Below, in pieces: positions 36,026-45,112 of a stretch of 64,000 nt of DNA. Position numbers and translations under genes: made by a program. A model generated the notes under the pieces. It had not been told where the DNA came from. It did no database searches and worked only from the letters and a program-made list of their open reading frames with translations. How positions within the stretch are numbered: the first letter of the stretch is position 1; each line of letters opens with the position of its first letter. This DNA comes from Rhodobacteraceae bacterium UBA6796 (GTDB lineage Bacteria > Pseudomonadota > Alphaproteobacteria > Rhodobacterales > Rhodobacteraceae): NCBI GenBank assembly GCA_002452815.1, contig DKFM01000003.1, positions 1-64,000 of the forward strand, read 5' to 3'.

Positions 36026-38638
36026 TCAGTGAACCGGCGTTTCGCGCGGCTCTTCCCGGGTCGAGGGCGAGACGTGACCGCCCACCACCAGCCCTTCGGC
36101 CGTGGCGGTGACCGGGATCGTCTCGCCGTCGCGAACCTCGCCCGACAGGATCAGTTCGGCCAGCGGGTCCTGCAGGTGGCGCTGGATCACCCGCTTCAGC
36201 GGGCGGGCGCCGAACACCGGATCGTAGCCTTCATCGGCCAGCCACTTCCGGGCGGCCGCGTCCAAATCGAGCGTGATCTTCCGCGCCGCCAGACGTTTCT
36301 CAAGCCGCTTGAGCTGGATCTTGACGATGCCATCCATGTTGTCCCGGGTCAGCCGGTCAAAGATGATGGTTTCGTCCAGACGGTTCAGGAATTCGGGGCG
36401 GAAATGCGCCCGCACCGCTTCCATCACCTGCGCCCGCGCCTGCGAGCCGTCATTGCCCTCGGGCAGCTGGCTCAGCGCTTGGCTGCCGAGGTTCGAGGTC
36501 AGCACGATCAGCGTCTGCTTGAAGTCCACCGTGCGGCCCTGACCATCGGTCAGCACCCCGTCATCAAGCACCTGCAGCAGCACGTTGAACACGTCGGGGT
36601 GGGCCTTTTCCACCTCGTCGAACAGTACGACCTGATAGGGCCGGCGCCGCACCGCTTCGGTCAGCACGCCGCCTTCGTCATAGCCGACATAGCCGGGCGG
36701 GGCGCCGATCAGGCGGGCCACGGCGTGTTTCTCCATGAATTCGCTCATGTCGATCCGCACCATCGCCTGATCGTCGTCGAACAGGTATTCGGCGACGGCC
36801 TTGGTCAGTTCGGTCTTGCCGACGCCGGTCGGGCCGAGGAACAGGAAGCTGCCCAGCGGACGGTTCTCGTCGTTCAGCCCGGCACGCGCGCGGCGCACGG
36901 CATTGGCCACCGCCTTCACCGCCTGCGTCTGACCGATCACCCGCTGGCCCAGAACCTCTTCCATCTTCAGCAGTTTCTCGCGCTCGCCCTCCAGCATCTT
37001 GGAGGTCGGGATGCCGGTCCAGCGTTCAACCACTTCGGCGATTTGCTCGGGGCGGACGGCCTCTTCGACCATCAGATCCTCGGCGCTCTCGGCCTCGGCC
37101 AACTGCTTTTCAAGGCCCGGGATGACGCCATAGCTCAACTCGCCCGCCTTCGCCAGGTTACCCTCGCGCTTGGCCTGTTCCAGCTGTGCACGCGCCTGAT
37201 CGAGCTGTTCCTTGATCGTGCGGGCACTGTCGAGCTTGTCGCGTTCGGCCTGCCATTTCGCGGTCATGCCGGCCGAGCGTTCCATCAGATCGGCCAGTTC
37301 CTTTTCCAGCTTTTCAAGCCGGTCCTTGGAGGCCGCGTCATCTTCTTTCTTCAGCGCCTCGGCCTCGATCTGCAATTGCAGGATCGAACGGTCCAGCGCG
37401 TCCAACTCCTCGGGCTTGCTGTCCACTTCCATGCGCAGACGGCTGGCCGCCTCGTCCACCAGGTCGATCGCCTTGTCCGGCAGGAAGCGGTCGGTGATGT
37501 AGCGGTGCGACAGCGTCGCCGCCGCCACCAGCGCCGAGTCCGAAATCCGCACGCCATGGTGCAGCTCGTATTTCTCCTTGATGCCGCGCAGGATGGAAAT
37601 CGTGTCCTCGACCGTGGGTTCTTCCACCATCACCGGCTGGAAGCGCCGGGCAAGGGCCGCGTCCTTTTCGACATATTTGCGGTATTCATCCAGCGTGGTG
37701 GCACCCACACAGTGCAATTCGCCCCGCGCCAACGCCGGCTTGATCAGGTTGGCCGCGTCCATCGCGCCATCGGATTTGCCCGCGCCGACCAGCGTGTGCA
37801 TCTCGTCGATGAACAGGATGATTTCACCGGCAGCGGATTCGATTTCCTTCAGGATGGCTTTCAGCCGTTCCTCGAATTCACCGCGATATTTCGCCCCGGC
37901 GATCAGCGCGCCCATGTCCAGTGCCAGCAGACGCTTGTTGCGCAGGCTTTCGGGCACATCGCCGTTGACGATGCGCAGTGCCAGACCCTCGGCGATCGCG
38001 GTCTTACCCACGCCGGGCTCGCCGATCAGGACGGGGTTGTTTTTCGTGCGGCGGCTCAGCACCTGCATCGTGCGGCGGATTTCATCGTCACGCCCGATGA
38101 TCGGGTCGATCTTGCCTTCCTCGGCCGCCTCGGTCAGGTCGCGCGCGTATTTCTTCAGCGCTTCCATCGTGTCTTCGGCGCTGGCCGAATCCGCCGTGCG
38201 GCCCTTGCGAATATCGTTGATCGCGGTGTTGAGCTTTTGCGCCGTCACCGCACCGGCATCCAGCGCGTCCTTGGCGCGGGTGTTGACCACCGCCAGCGCC
38301 ATCAGGATGCGTTCGACCGGAACGAAGCTGTCACCGGCTTTCTTGGCGATCTTTTCGGCCTCGTCCAGAACCCGCACAAGGCTCTGCTCGACATAGACCT
38401 GACCGTCACCGCCCGACACTTTCGGCAGTTTCGATACCGCCAGATCGACGGCCTCGATCACCCGCGCGGGTTCGCCGCCCGCACGCCGGATCAGGTTGGC
38501 CGACAGGCCCTGATCGTCATCCATCAATGCTTTCAAAAGATGCTCGGGCACCACACGCTGGTGACCTTCGCGCATCGCAATCGTCTGAGCGGACTGCAGA
38601 AAACCCCGCGACCGTTCCGTGAACTTTTCCATGTTCAT
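36026..38638 (-). CDS. clpB: ATP-dependent disaggregase ClpB
   Basis: An 870-aa AAA+ chaperone that, with DnaK, pulls proteins out of aggregates. In order: N-domain (~1-145), NBD1 with Walker [14 protein letters not shown] and [11 protein letters not shown], the coiled-coil M-domain (~410-530, [15 protein letters not shown]), NBD2 with Walker [12 protein letters not shown] and [14 protein letters not shown], and the C-terminal domain. GGAGATAACC precedes the ATG. An internal Met start for the short ClpB form probably exists but I did not identify it. It is likely heat-inducible; see the upstream CTTGAA element. Confidence 0.98.
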   Translation of the reverse strand: MNMEKFTERSRGFLQSAQTIAMREGHQRVVPEHLLKALMDDDQGLSANLIRRAGGEPARVIEAVDLAVSKLPKVSGGDGQVYVEQSLVRVLDEAEKIAKKAGDSFVPVERILMALAVVNTRAKDALDAGAVTAQKLNTAINDIRKGRTADSASAEDTMEALKKYARDLTEAAEEGKIDPIIGRDDEIRRTMQVLSRRTKNNPVLIGEPGVGKTAIAEGLALRIVNGDVPESLRNKRLLALDMGALIAGAKYRGEFEERLKAILKEIESAAGEIILFIDEMHTLVGAGKSDGAMDAANLIKPALARGELHCVGATTLDEYRKYVEKDAALARRFQPVMVEEPTVEDTISILRGIKEKYELHHGVRISDSALVAAATLSHRYITDRFLPDKAIDLVDEAASRLRMEVDSKPEELDALDRSILQLQIEAEALKKEDDAASKDRLEKLEKELADLMERSAGMTAKWQAERDKLDSARTIKEQLDQARAQLEQAKREGNLAKAGELSYGVIPGLEKQLAEAESAEDLMVEEAVRPEQIAEVVERWTGIPTSKMLEGEREKLLKMEEVLGQRVIGQTQAVKAVANAVRRARAGLNDENRPLGSFLFLGPTGVGKTELTKAVAEYLFDDDQAMVRIDMSEFMEKHAVARLIGAPPGYVGYDEGGVLTEAVRRRPYQVVLFDEVEKAHPDVFNVLLQVLDDGVLTDGQGRTVDFKQTLIVLTSNLGSQALSQLPEGNDGSQARAQVMEAVRAHFRPEFLNRLDETIIFDRLTRDNMDGIVKIQLKRLEKRLAARKITLDLDAAARKWLADEGYDPVFGARPLKRVIQRHLQDPLAELILSGEVRDGETIPVTATAEGLVVGGHVSPSTREEPRETPVH

Positions 38639-38740
38639 CGGTTATCTCCTTTTCCAAAGCCCCCGGAAAATGGCACGCCCAATCGTGGCGCGCGCCTTGG
38701 CCCGGGTCTTGCACAAGAGTTGGTTCGCAATCCGGCACGG

Positions 38741-38746
38741 TTCAAG
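38741..38746 (-). promoter_or_regulatory. Possible heat-shock -35 element of clpB
   Basis: On the minus strand CTTGAA, the consensus sigma-32 -35, lies about 103 nt before the clpB start. Seventeen nt downstream CCAACTC is only a partial -10. The match is partial, so this is a candidate. Confidence 0.3.
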
Positions 38747-38831
38747 AGGAGGCGGCGCAAAATCTGTGGCGTGAACGATTTGGAAAGCAATCTGTCGCAG
38801 GCTGTTCCTGTCATTCGGGTCAGGAGTCTGC

Positions 38832-39041
38832 ATGTACCACGCTACCGCCACGCGCATCGCCCGGCTGTTCTACGATGCCGCCCGCCGCCGCTTCGACGCG
38901 GTGGTCGAATTCTTCGCCCCCGGTCTGCCAGAACCGCTGCGCGTGCCCGTGGTGTTCGAGGCGCCGCCAGATCTGGCCTATCGCGATCTGACCCGTGCCC
39001 TGACGCGCGCGGCGCAGCGCCGTGGCATTGGCGGGGTCTGA
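38832..39041 (+). CDS. Small conserved-looking hypothetical protein
   Basis: A 69-aa protein, not recognised. It is amphipathic with an aromatic and basic first half (MYHATATRIARLFYDAARRR) and no membrane segment. CAGGAG lies 9 nt ahead of the ATG. It is transcribed away from clpB and ends shortly before the pyrF promoter region. Coding is supported by the ribosome site and by normal codon use; no function is assigned. Confidence 0.6.
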   Translation: MYHATATRIARLFYDAARRRFDAVVEFFAPGLPEPLRVPVVFEAPPDLAYRDLTRALTRAAQRRGIGGV

Positions 39042-39053
39042 GCGGGGTTTTCC

Positions 39054-39082
39054 TTGACCCGGGGCGCTATCGGGCGCATAGG
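39054..39082 (+). promoter_or_regulatory. Candidate pyrF promoter
   Basis: TTGACC (39054-39059), a 17-nt spacer, then CATAGG (39077-39082). It would give a leader of about 40 nt ahead of the pyrF ATG. Confidence 0.5.
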
Positions 39083-39127
39083 ACGACCGTTTGTCCAATT
39101 GCCCCTGTCCCAACCCCGGAGCCTGCC

Positions 39128-39838
39128 ATGACCGCCTTGCTGCCTGCCGATGATCGGCTGATCGTTGCCCTTGATGTCCCCAATGCCCTGGCGGGGCTGG
39201 AGATGGCGCGGGTGCTGGGCGACAGCGTGTCGTTCTACAAGATCGGTCTGGGGATGCTGACGGGGGGTGGGCTGGCGCTCGCCAATGAACTGAAGGAAGA
39301 GCACGGCAAGCGCATCTTCCTGGATATGAAGCTGTTCGACATCGGCGCCACGGTCGAGGCCGCGGTGCGCGGGCTGGCGCAGTTCGACCTCGATTTCCTG
39401 ACCGTCCATGGCGACCCCTATGTCGTCAAGGCGGCAAAGGAAGGGGCGTCCGGCAAGGATCTGAAAATCCTGGCAGTGACGATCCTGACCTCGCTCGACC
39501 GGGCCGATCTGGACGCGGCGCTGATCAAGCCGGGCGATATCAAGGATCTGGTGGTCGAACGCGCAGGCGCGGCCTTTGCCGCAGGGGCGGACGGGGTGAT
39601 TGCCAGCCCGCAGGAGGCGGCGCTGATCCGCGCGCTGCCCGAGGCAGAGGGCAAGCTGATCGTGACGCCGGGCGTGCGCCCCACGGGATCGAGCCTGGGT
39701 GACCAGAAGCGGGTCGAAACCCCGGCGGCGGCGCTGGCCAATGGGGCCGATCATATCGTCGTCGGCCGTCCGGTCTGGCGCGCCAACAATCCCGCGGCGG
39801 CCGCGCAGGCCATTCTGGCCGAAATCAGCGCGGTGTGA
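39128..39838 (+). CDS. pyrF: Orotidine 5'-phosphate decarboxylase
   Basis: A 236-aa TIM-barrel enzyme that converts OMP to UMP, the last step of de novo pyrimidine synthesis. The catalytic charged network D-x-K-x-x-D is Asp66, Lys68 and Asp71 in FLDMKLFDIG. The phosphate-binding VTPGVRP and HIVVGRPVWRA are present. Start is ATG at 39128; the frame is open far upstream only because that strand is antisense to clpB. A terminator follows. Confidence 0.97.
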   Translation: MTALLPADDRLIVALDVPNALAGLEMARVLGDSVSFYKIGLGMLTGGGLALANELKEEHGKRIFLDMKLFDIGATVEAAVRGLAQFDLDFLTVHGDPYVVKAAKEGASGKDLKILAVTILTSLDRADLDAALIKPGDIKDLVVERAGAAFAAGADGVIASPQEAALIRALPEAEGKLIVTPGVRPTGSSLGDQKRVETPAAALANGADHIVVGRPVWRANNPAAAAQAILAEISAV

Positions 39839-39863
39839 TCCGAACACCCGGCGCCTGAAAGAG

Positions 39864-39888
39864 ACGGCGGCCGATGGGCCGCCGTTTT
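39864..39888 (+). terminator. Terminator of pyrF
   Basis: ACGGCGGCC/GGCCGCCGT, loop GATG, then TTTTC, 26 nt past the pyrF stop. It also separates pyrF from the convergent small gene. Confidence 0.85.
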
Positions 39889-39896
39889 CGTTGCGA

Positions 39897-40052
39897 TCAG
39901 TGTTTGACCACGGTGACGCTGGTGGTGCCGCTGGCGTCGCCGTTCATCGGGTTGGCGGCCGCAATCCAGACGACGATACCGACAACGGCAACCAGCGTAG
40001 CGATCGTGAAGAATTTGAGGCCCGCGGCCTCGTTCGGGAAGTCCTTGTACAT
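39897..40052 (-). CDS. Small single-helix membrane protein (51 aa)
   Basis: A 51-aa protein on the minus strand, missed by length cutoffs. It starts MYKDFPNEAAGLKF, has one transmembrane helix (FTIATLVAVVGIVVWIAAA, about 15-33) and ends in a polar Ser/Thr/Val tail (SGTTSVTVVKH). AGGAG lies 8 nt ahead of the ATG. It follows the NfeD/SPFH pair on the same strand after a 90-nt gap. Not recognised. Confidence 0.7.
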   Translation of the reverse strand: MYKDFPNEAAGLKFFTIATLVAVVGIVVWIAAANPMNGDASGTTSVTVVKH

Positions 40053-40142
40053 GCGCGATCTCCTGAGAAAAGACCGCCGCAGGACTAAGGGCTTGTGGCG
40101 CAGGTTTCCAGTGCTGCAGTGCGGAAATCTGCAGCGTGGGCG

Positions 40143-40418
40143 TCAATTCTCGTTGATGTCGCGATCCCAACGTTTGACCTGACCCGCACGCACGCCCACC
40201 AGACGGCGCGCGATCAGCCAGACCGGCACGGCGGTCACCGCCATCACCAGCACCATCACCGGCAGGCTGGCGCCCATCACGCCCACCCAGACCAGCACCC
40301 CGACCAGCAGCGCGCCGACCGCCAGCCCGAGCAGGTAAAACCCGGGCGCCAGCATTTCCAGCGCAGCCAGAGCCACGCCCCCTGCCACCCAGACCCAAGC
40401 TTGTTGCCACAGCATCAC
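40143..40418 (-). CDS. NfeD-family membrane protein
   Basis: A 91-aa protein with about three hydrophobic segments (WVWVAGGVALAALEMLAPGFY at the start) and a basic C-terminus, typical of short NfeD (YbbJ-like). The ATG overlaps the stop of the SPFH gene by 4 nt. NfeD proteins are obligate genetic partners of stomatin-like SPFH proteins. The end lacks most of the soluble OB-fold found in longer members. Confidence 0.87.
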   Translation of the reverse strand: MMLWQQAWVWVAGGVALAALEMLAPGFYLLGLAVGALLVGVLVWVGVMGASLPVMVLVMAVTAVPVWLIARRLVGVRAGQVKRWDRDINEN

Positions 40419-41296
40419 GACCGTCCTTTCAGCAAGCCGAAGGCATCGGAAAACGCATCCAGCGCCGCAGCAGGCAGCAGAACGGTCTGCTTGCCCTCGC
40501 CCGCGCCGACCTTGGCCAGCGCCTCGACCTGTTTCAGGGCAACCTGATACTGCGCCGCCTCCAACCCGTTCTTGCTGATCGCATCGGCGATCACCCCGGT
40601 GGCATAGGCTTCGGCATCGGCCAGAACGCGGCGTGCCTTGGCCTCTTGCTCGGCGGCGTACAGCTCGCCATCGGCCTGCAATTCGACCGCGCGCTTGCGT
40701 CCCTCGGCCTCGGTCACCTGCGCACGCCGCGCGCGTTCGGCGTTCAGCTGTTGCAGCATCGCGGTGCGCGTCGCCTCGTCAAGGTTCACGTCCAAAATCT
40801 CGGCGCGGGTCACCTCGATGCCCCAGTCGTCGACCACATTGGCCAGGTTGTCGCGGATCGTGGCGATCAGGCTGGCGCGGTTCGACTGCACCGTGTCCAG
40901 CTCCATCCGGCCGATTTCCGCGCGCACGATGCCCGCCACGGTGGTGGCGATGGCCGCGTCCACGTCGCGGATGCGATAGACCGTCTTTTCCGGTTCGGTG
41001 ATGCGGTAGAAGACCGAGGTGTCGACCTGCACCAGCACGTTATCGGCGGTGATGGCGTCTTGCCGGTTGGTCGGCAGCTGGCGTTCCAGCACCGAAATCC
41101 GGTGGGCCACACGATCAAGAAAGGGCACGATGAAGTTGATGCCGGGGCCCAGCACGGCGTGCAGGCGCCCGAAGCGTTCGACCACATGTTTTTCGGACTG
41201 CGGCACGATGCGCACGCCCAGAAACACGGCCAGCAGGAAAAACGCCGCGAGGGCCAGGTAAACGGCGTTGCCGCCGAGGAGATCTTCAAAATACAC
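40415..41296 (-). CDS. SPFH/Band 7 membrane protein (QmcA/stomatin-like)
   Basis: A 293-aa membrane-anchored scaffold. One N-terminal helix (AVYLALAAFFLLAVFLGVRIV) is followed by the SPFH domain (VVERFGRLHAVLGPGINFIVPFLDR, seen at about 38-62 as VVERFGRLHAVLGPG) and an Ala/Glu-rich coiled coil (AEGRKRAVELQADGELYAAEQ region). SPFH proteins build microdomain cages around proteases or transporters. Gene order SPFH then NfeD matches E. coli qmcA-ybbJ. Confidence 0.92.
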   Translation of the reverse strand: MYFEDLLGGNAVYLALAAFFLLAVFLGVRIVPQSEKHVVERFGRLHAVLGPGINFIVPFLDRVAHRISVLERQLPTNRQDAITADNVLVQVDTSVFYRITEPEKTVYRIRDVDAAIATTVAGIVRAEIGRMELDTVQSNRASLIATIRDNLANVVDDWGIEVTRAEILDVNLDEATRTAMLQQLNAERARRAQVTEAEGRKRAVELQADGELYAAEQEAKARRVLADAEAYATGVIADAISKNGLEAAQYQVALKQVEALAKVGAGEGKQTVLLPAAALDAFSDAFGLLKGRS

Positions 41297-41337
41297 AGGC
41301 AGTCTCCTTCAAGAAACAGAGCAAGCGAAAGGGAGCA

Positions 41338-41487
41338 TCAGGCGGGCAGCAGCTTTACGCCGGTCAGCGCCAGAACGGCCAGAACCGCCCATCCGCCGGG
41401 GCGCGAGATCAGCCAGATCGCCACGCTCAGCAGGGCCAGTGCGACGCGCGTCGTGGCAAGCCCAAGAAACCCGAACAGCGCCCCCAT
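41338..41487 (-). CDS. Small membrane protein coupled to GlsB-like gene (49 aa)
   Basis: A 49-aa hydrophobic protein, start fixed by TGATG overlap with the stop of the preceding gene. Two hydrophobic stretches (FGFLGLATTRVALALLSVAI and WAVLAVLALTGVKLL) flank SRPGG. Not recognised. It lies 41 nt ahead of the SPFH gene, so the four genes 41723 to 40143 probably form one transcript. Confidence 0.65.
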   Translation of the reverse strand: MGALFGFLGLATTRVALALLSVAIWLISRPGGWAVLAVLALTGVKLLPA

Positions 41488-41723
41488 CAGCGCGGCCCAT
41501 ACTGGCGCCAAAGCCACAGCAAGACCATCGCGCCCAGCACTGCGCCGACAAACCCGGCCATCCAGCCGGTGATGGTCAGTAGGATGCGCAATGTCAGCCC
41601 GCCGATCAGGGCACCCAGCACGCCGATGGCGATGGTGGTCAGTATGTCGGTTTCGATCCGCATTGCGCGGGTTGCGATAAACCCGGCCGCGGCGCCGATG
41701 ATGATGAGGGCGATGATGCTCAT
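41487..41723 (-). CDS. GlsB/YeaQ/YmgE family stress-response membrane protein
   Basis: A 78-aa three-segment membrane protein. The family glycine zippers are visible: IIIGAAAGFIATRAM, AIGVLGALIGGLTLR and GFVGAVLGAMVLLW. The family (transglycosylase-associated proteins) is induced by stress, function unclear. AGGAGGCGCC precedes the ATG. First gene of the SPFH/NfeD transcript. Confidence 0.85.
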   Translation of the reverse strand: MSIIALIIIGAAAGFIATRAMRIETDILTTIAIGVLGALIGGLTLRILLTITGWMAGFVGAVLGAMVLLWLWRQYGPR

Positions 41724-41821
41724 GGGGCGCCTCCTGTCCGGGGCAATATGGGGACTGGGCGTGGGCTTGGAAAGGGGAAAGCGGGGGGTTTACGCCCCCC
41801 TCCCGCCGGGGGAGTCGCCGC

Positions 41822-42718
41822 TCAGTCCAGCTGTGCGGGCAGCGCAAGGCCCTTGAGCACCTCGGAGGCGGGCATCGGTTTCTTGCCTTCGCGTTGTGCG
41901 TTCAGGATGTCCAGCGCACCGGAGCCGCTGGCGATGGTGAAACCGCCCAGCACCTGGCCAGGGGCGCCGTGGCCCTCGGCCAGTGCCGCGCGCAGCAGTT
42001 TCACGCGCTCGCCGTTGATTTCGCACCAGGCGCCGGGGAAGGGCGACAGGCCGTTGATCTGGCGCACCAACTCGGGCGCGGGGCGGGTCCAGTCGACGCG
42101 GGCTTCGGCCTTGTCGATCTTTTGCGCATAGGTCACGCCGGTTTCGGGTTGCGGCTGGGGTGTCAGCGTCTCGATCCTGTCGAGCGCGGCAAGGATCAGC
42201 CGCGCGCCCATGGCCGACAGCCGGTCATGCAGCTGGCCGGTGGTTTCGGTCGCGCCGATCGGCGTCGCTTCGCGCAGCAGCACCGGCCCGGTATCAAGCC
42301 CGGCCTCCATCTGCATGATGCAGACGCCGGTTTCGGCATCGCCCGCCATGATCGCGCGGTGGATCGGCGCGGCCCCGCGCCAGCGCGGCAGCAGCGAGGC
42401 GTGGATGTTAAGGCAGCCGTGGCGTGGCGCATCCAGCACGGCCTGCGGCAGGATCAGCCCATAGGCCACCACGACCGCAATATCGGCGTTCAGCGCGGCG
42501 AAGGCGGCACGCTCGGCATCGGACTTGAAGTTCAGCGGATGGCGCACGGGCAGGCCCAGGGCCTCGGCCCGGGTCTGCACCGGGCTGGGGCGGTCCTTCT
42601 TGCCACGGCCCGCGGGGCGCGGCGGCTGGCAATAGACGGCCACGACCTCGTGGTCGCGATGCAGCGCGTCCAGCACCGGGACCGAGAAGTCGGGCGTGCC
42701 CATGAAGACCACGCGCAT
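41822..42718 (-). CDS. fmt: Methionyl-tRNA formyltransferase
   Basis: A 298-aa enzyme that formylates Met-tRNAfMet with 10-formyl-THF. The N-terminus [16 protein letters not shown] and the catalytic region [20 protein letters not shown] (Asn, His, and later Asp in [12 protein letters not shown]) are canonical. A C-terminal OB-fold binds tRNA. The ATG shares a nucleotide with the stop of the deformylase paralogue (TGATG). The initiator tRNA it acts on is encoded at 72-148. Confidence 0.97.
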   Translation of the reverse strand: MRVVFMGTPDFSVPVLDALHRDHEVVAVYCQPPRPAGRGKKDRPSPVQTRAEALGLPVRHPLNFKSDAERAAFAALNADIAVVVAYGLILPQAVLDAPRHGCLNIHASLLPRWRGAAPIHRAIMAGDAETGVCIMQMEAGLDTGPVLLREATPIGATETTGQLHDRLSAMGARLILAALDRIETLTPQPQPETGVTYAQKIDKAEARVDWTRPAPELVRQINGLSPFPGAWCEINGERVKLLRAALAEGHGAPGQVLGGFTIASGSGALDILNAQREGKKPMPASEVLKGLALPAQLD

Positions 42719-43230
42719 CAGCGGCCCCCTTGCAGTGCGCTGCCCTTTTTCGATTTCTGGATCAGCATCTTGCGGCGCAGCGGGCTAAGGTGGTCGAGAT
42801 AGGTCTTGCCGTTCAGGTGGTCGATCTGATGCTGCACCGATGTCGCCCAGAGCCCGACGAAATCGCGGTCTTCGATCTGGCCCTGATCGTTCAGGAAGCG
42901 CACCGTCACCGCGCGCGGGCGTTTGATCGGTGCCCAGACGCCGGGCAGGTTCGGGCTGGCCTCGTCATGCGATCGCAGCTGGACCGAGGCGTGCAGCACT
43001 TCGGGGTTGGCCATGCGCACGGCCTGCCCGCGCTTGTCCGAGGCATCGACCACCGCCAGACGCAGCATGATGCCGATCTGCGGCGCGGCAAGGCCCACGC
43101 CGGGCATTGCCTCCATCGTGTCGATCATGTCGTCCCAGATCATCCGCACGGTTTCGGTGATCGTCTCGACCGGGGCTGCGGGGCTGTGCAGGCGCCTGTC
43201 GTCGAAGGGGATGAAGGCGCGCACCGCCAT
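42718..43230 (-). CDS. Degenerate peptide deformylase paralogue (probably inactive)
   Basis: A 170-aa protein with the full deformylase fold length. Motif 1 is intact (GVGLAAPQ, 44-51). Motif 2, EGCLS in active enzymes, is replaced by SPNLP, putting Asn94 where the metal-ligand Cys should be. Motif 3 HExxH reads HQIDH (134-138), with the catalytic Glu changed to Gln. Two metal-ligand His remain. By family knowledge, loss of both Cys and Glu should abolish deformylation. It is locked between def and fmt by one-nucleotide overlaps on both sides (TAATG and TGATG), so it is kept under selection as a coupled gene. A regulatory or ribosome-tunnel binding role is possible. Confidence 0.88.
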   Translation of the reverse strand: MAVRAFIPFDDRRLHSPAAPVETITETVRMIWDDMIDTMEAMPGVGLAAPQIGIMLRLAVVDASDKRGQAVRMANPEVLHASVQLRSHDEASPNLPGVWAPIKRPRAVTVRFLNDQGQIEDRDFVGLWATSVQHQIDHLNGKTYLDHLSPLRRKMLIQKSKKGSALQGGR

Positions 43231-43757
43231 TATGCGTCGCCCCGGGCGCGCTCGCGCTTCAGTTTTTCCATCTTGCGGGTAATCATCTGCCGCTTCATCG
43301 CGCCCAGATAGTCGATGAACAGCTTGCCGTTCAGATGGTCGAATTCGTGCTGCGCGCAGGTCGCCCAGAGCGCATCGAACTGCTCTTCATGCATCTGCCC
43401 GTCCAGACCGAGCCAGCGCATCCGCACCTCGGCCGGGCGCGTCACCTCGGCATATTGGTCGGGGATCGACAGGCAGCCTTCTTCATAGACATTGGTTTCT
43501 TCCGAGGTCCAGGTGACTTCGGGATTGATCAGCACCATCGGATCGGGCGCGGCATCCTTGTCCTTCACGCAATCCATGACGAAGACGCGCTTGAGCACAC
43601 CAACCTGCGGTGCGGCCAGGCCCACGCCCGGCGCGTCATACATGGTGGCAAGCATGTCATCGGCCAGCTTGCGGATGTCGTCGTCAATGGTGACAACGGG
43701 ATCGCAAAGCTTCTTGAGCCGCGGGTCGGGATGGATCAGGATCGGGCGAATGGTCAT
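43230..43757 (-). CDS. def: Peptide deformylase
   Basis: A 175-aa metalloenzyme that removes the formyl group from nascent proteins. All three motifs are intact: GVGLAAPQ (44-51), EGCLS with Cys95, and HEFDH with His137, Glu138 and His141. It is the first gene of def, degenerate def and fmt. The stop TAA overlaps the next ATG by one nucleotide. Confidence 0.97.
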   Translation of the reverse strand: MTIRPILIHPDPRLKKLCDPVVTIDDDIRKLADDMLATMYDAPGVGLAAPQVGVLKRVFVMDCVKDKDAAPDPMVLINPEVTWTSEETNVYEEGCLSIPDQYAEVTRPAEVRMRWLGLDGQMHEEQFDALWATCAQHEFDHLNGKLFIDYLGAMKRQMITRKMEKLKRERARGDA

Positions 43758-43930
43758 GGCAGAGATTTAGGCGATGGGGGCGACCGGTGCAATGGTGGCG
43801 GCAATTCGGAAATAATGTCTGCATTTGCTGACTTAATCGGGAAAATATCCCACTTATGAAATCTTCACAAGAACGCTGTGCTGGATTAGCAATTCATTCC
43901 AGAACAAAAACACAGCAGGAGAGCGCGGCA

Positions 43931-45109
43931 ATGAGCCAATCCCCCGATTTTGACGAAATCATCGACCGCGTCGGCCACCATTCGGTGAAATGGGACGGCA
44001 TGCAGGGGCTTTACGGCGTCGATCCGCGCGAGGGAATCGCGATGTGGGTCGCCGACATGGATTTCCGGCCCCCGGCCTGTGTGCAAAAGGCCCTCGAAGA
44101 GATGGCCGCGCATGGCGTCTATGGCTATTGGGGCGATGACCGCGCCTATCTGGCGGCGATCGGGTGGTGGATGGCCAATCGCCATGGCTGGCAGATCGCG
44201 CCGGAATGGGTGTTCACCACGCATGGGCTGGTCAACGGCACCGCGCTTTGCGTCGATGCCTTTACTGCGCCGGGCGATGGCGTGGTTCTGATGACCCCGG
44301 TCTATCACGCCTTTGCCCGCGTCATCAAAGCCGCGGGGCGCAAGGTTGTCGAATGTCCGCTGGTGCTGAACGACGGGCGCTATAAAATGGATTTCGACGC
44401 CTGGGATGCGCAGATGGACGGCAGCGCGAAAATGCTGATCCTGTGTTCGCCGCATAACCCGGGCGGCCGGGTCTGGACCGAGGCCGAGTTGCGCGGCGTG
44501 GCGGATTTCGCGCACCGTCACGGGCTTGTGCTGGTCTCCGACGAGATCCACCACGATCTGGTGATGCCGGGTCACAAACACCACGCTTTCCCGACCGTCT
44601 GCCCCGATCAGCCGGTGGTGATGATGACGGCCACCACCAAGACCTTCAACATCGCGGGCACCCATTCGGGCAATGTCATCATCGCCGACCCCGATCTGCG
44701 CGCGCGGTTCGCCGGGCGGATGGCGGCGATGGGGATTTCGCCCAACAGCTTTGGTCTGGCGCTGGCGACGGCGGCCTATTCGCCCGAGGGGGCGGCCTGG
44801 CTGGATGCGCTGATCGCCTATCTGGATGAAAACCGCCGGATTTTCGACGCCGGCGTGAGTGCGATCCCGGGGCTGCGCTCGATGCCGCTGGAGGCGACCT
44901 ATCTGGCCTGGGTCGATTTTTCGGGCACCGGCATGACGCGCGAGGAATTCACCGCGCGGGTCGAGCAAGGCGCGAAAATCGCTGCGAACCACGGGCCGAC
45001 CTTCGGGCTGGGGGGCGAGGGCTTCCTGCGCTTCAACCTGGCGACGCCCCGGGCGCGCGTGATCGAGGCGGTCGCCCGGTTGCAGGCGGCCTTCGGCGAT
45101 CTGCAATAA
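43931..45109 (+). CDS. MalY/PatB-type pyridoxal-phosphate C-S lyase
   Basis: A 392-aa fold-type I PLP enzyme. The cofactor lysine is Lys237 in TATTKTFNIAGTHSGN. Other features are VADMDFRPP near the start, YGYWGDD, CSPHNPGGRVWT and SDEIHHDLV. These match cystathionine beta-lyases of the PatB/MalY class, which cleave cystathionine or related thioethers to give pyruvate, ammonia and a thiol. CAGGAG precedes the ATG at 43931; earlier in-frame residues from 43856 look unrelated. It is followed after 3 nt by the L,D-transpeptidase gene. Confidence 0.92.
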   Translation: MSQSPDFDEIIDRVGHHSVKWDGMQGLYGVDPREGIAMWVADMDFRPPACVQKALEEMAAHGVYGYWGDDRAYLAAIGWWMANRHGWQIAPEWVFTTHGLVNGTALCVDAFTAPGDGVVLMTPVYHAFARVIKAAGRKVVECPLVLNDGRYKMDFDAWDAQMDGSAKMLILCSPHNPGGRVWTEAELRGVADFAHRHGLVLVSDEIHHDLVMPGHKHHAFPTVCPDQPVVMMTATTKTFNIAGTHSGNVIIADPDLRARFAGRMAAMGISPNSFGLALATAAYSPEGAAWLDALIAYLDENRRIFDAGVSAIPGLRSMPLEATYLAWVDFSGTGMTREEFTARVEQGAKIAANHGPTFGLGGEGFLRFNLATPRARVIEAVARLQAAFGDLQ

Positions 45110-45112
45110 GCG

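Noticed and set aside
36029..39127. Plus-strand frame running through clpB into pyrF
   Set aside because: Antisense shadow of clpB; pyrF starts at 39128 with its own ribosome site and promoter.
43805..43930. Start of the MalY-like gene at 43856
   Set aside because: The ATG at 43856 has no ribosome site and adds 25 residues without family match; CAGGAG points to 43931.
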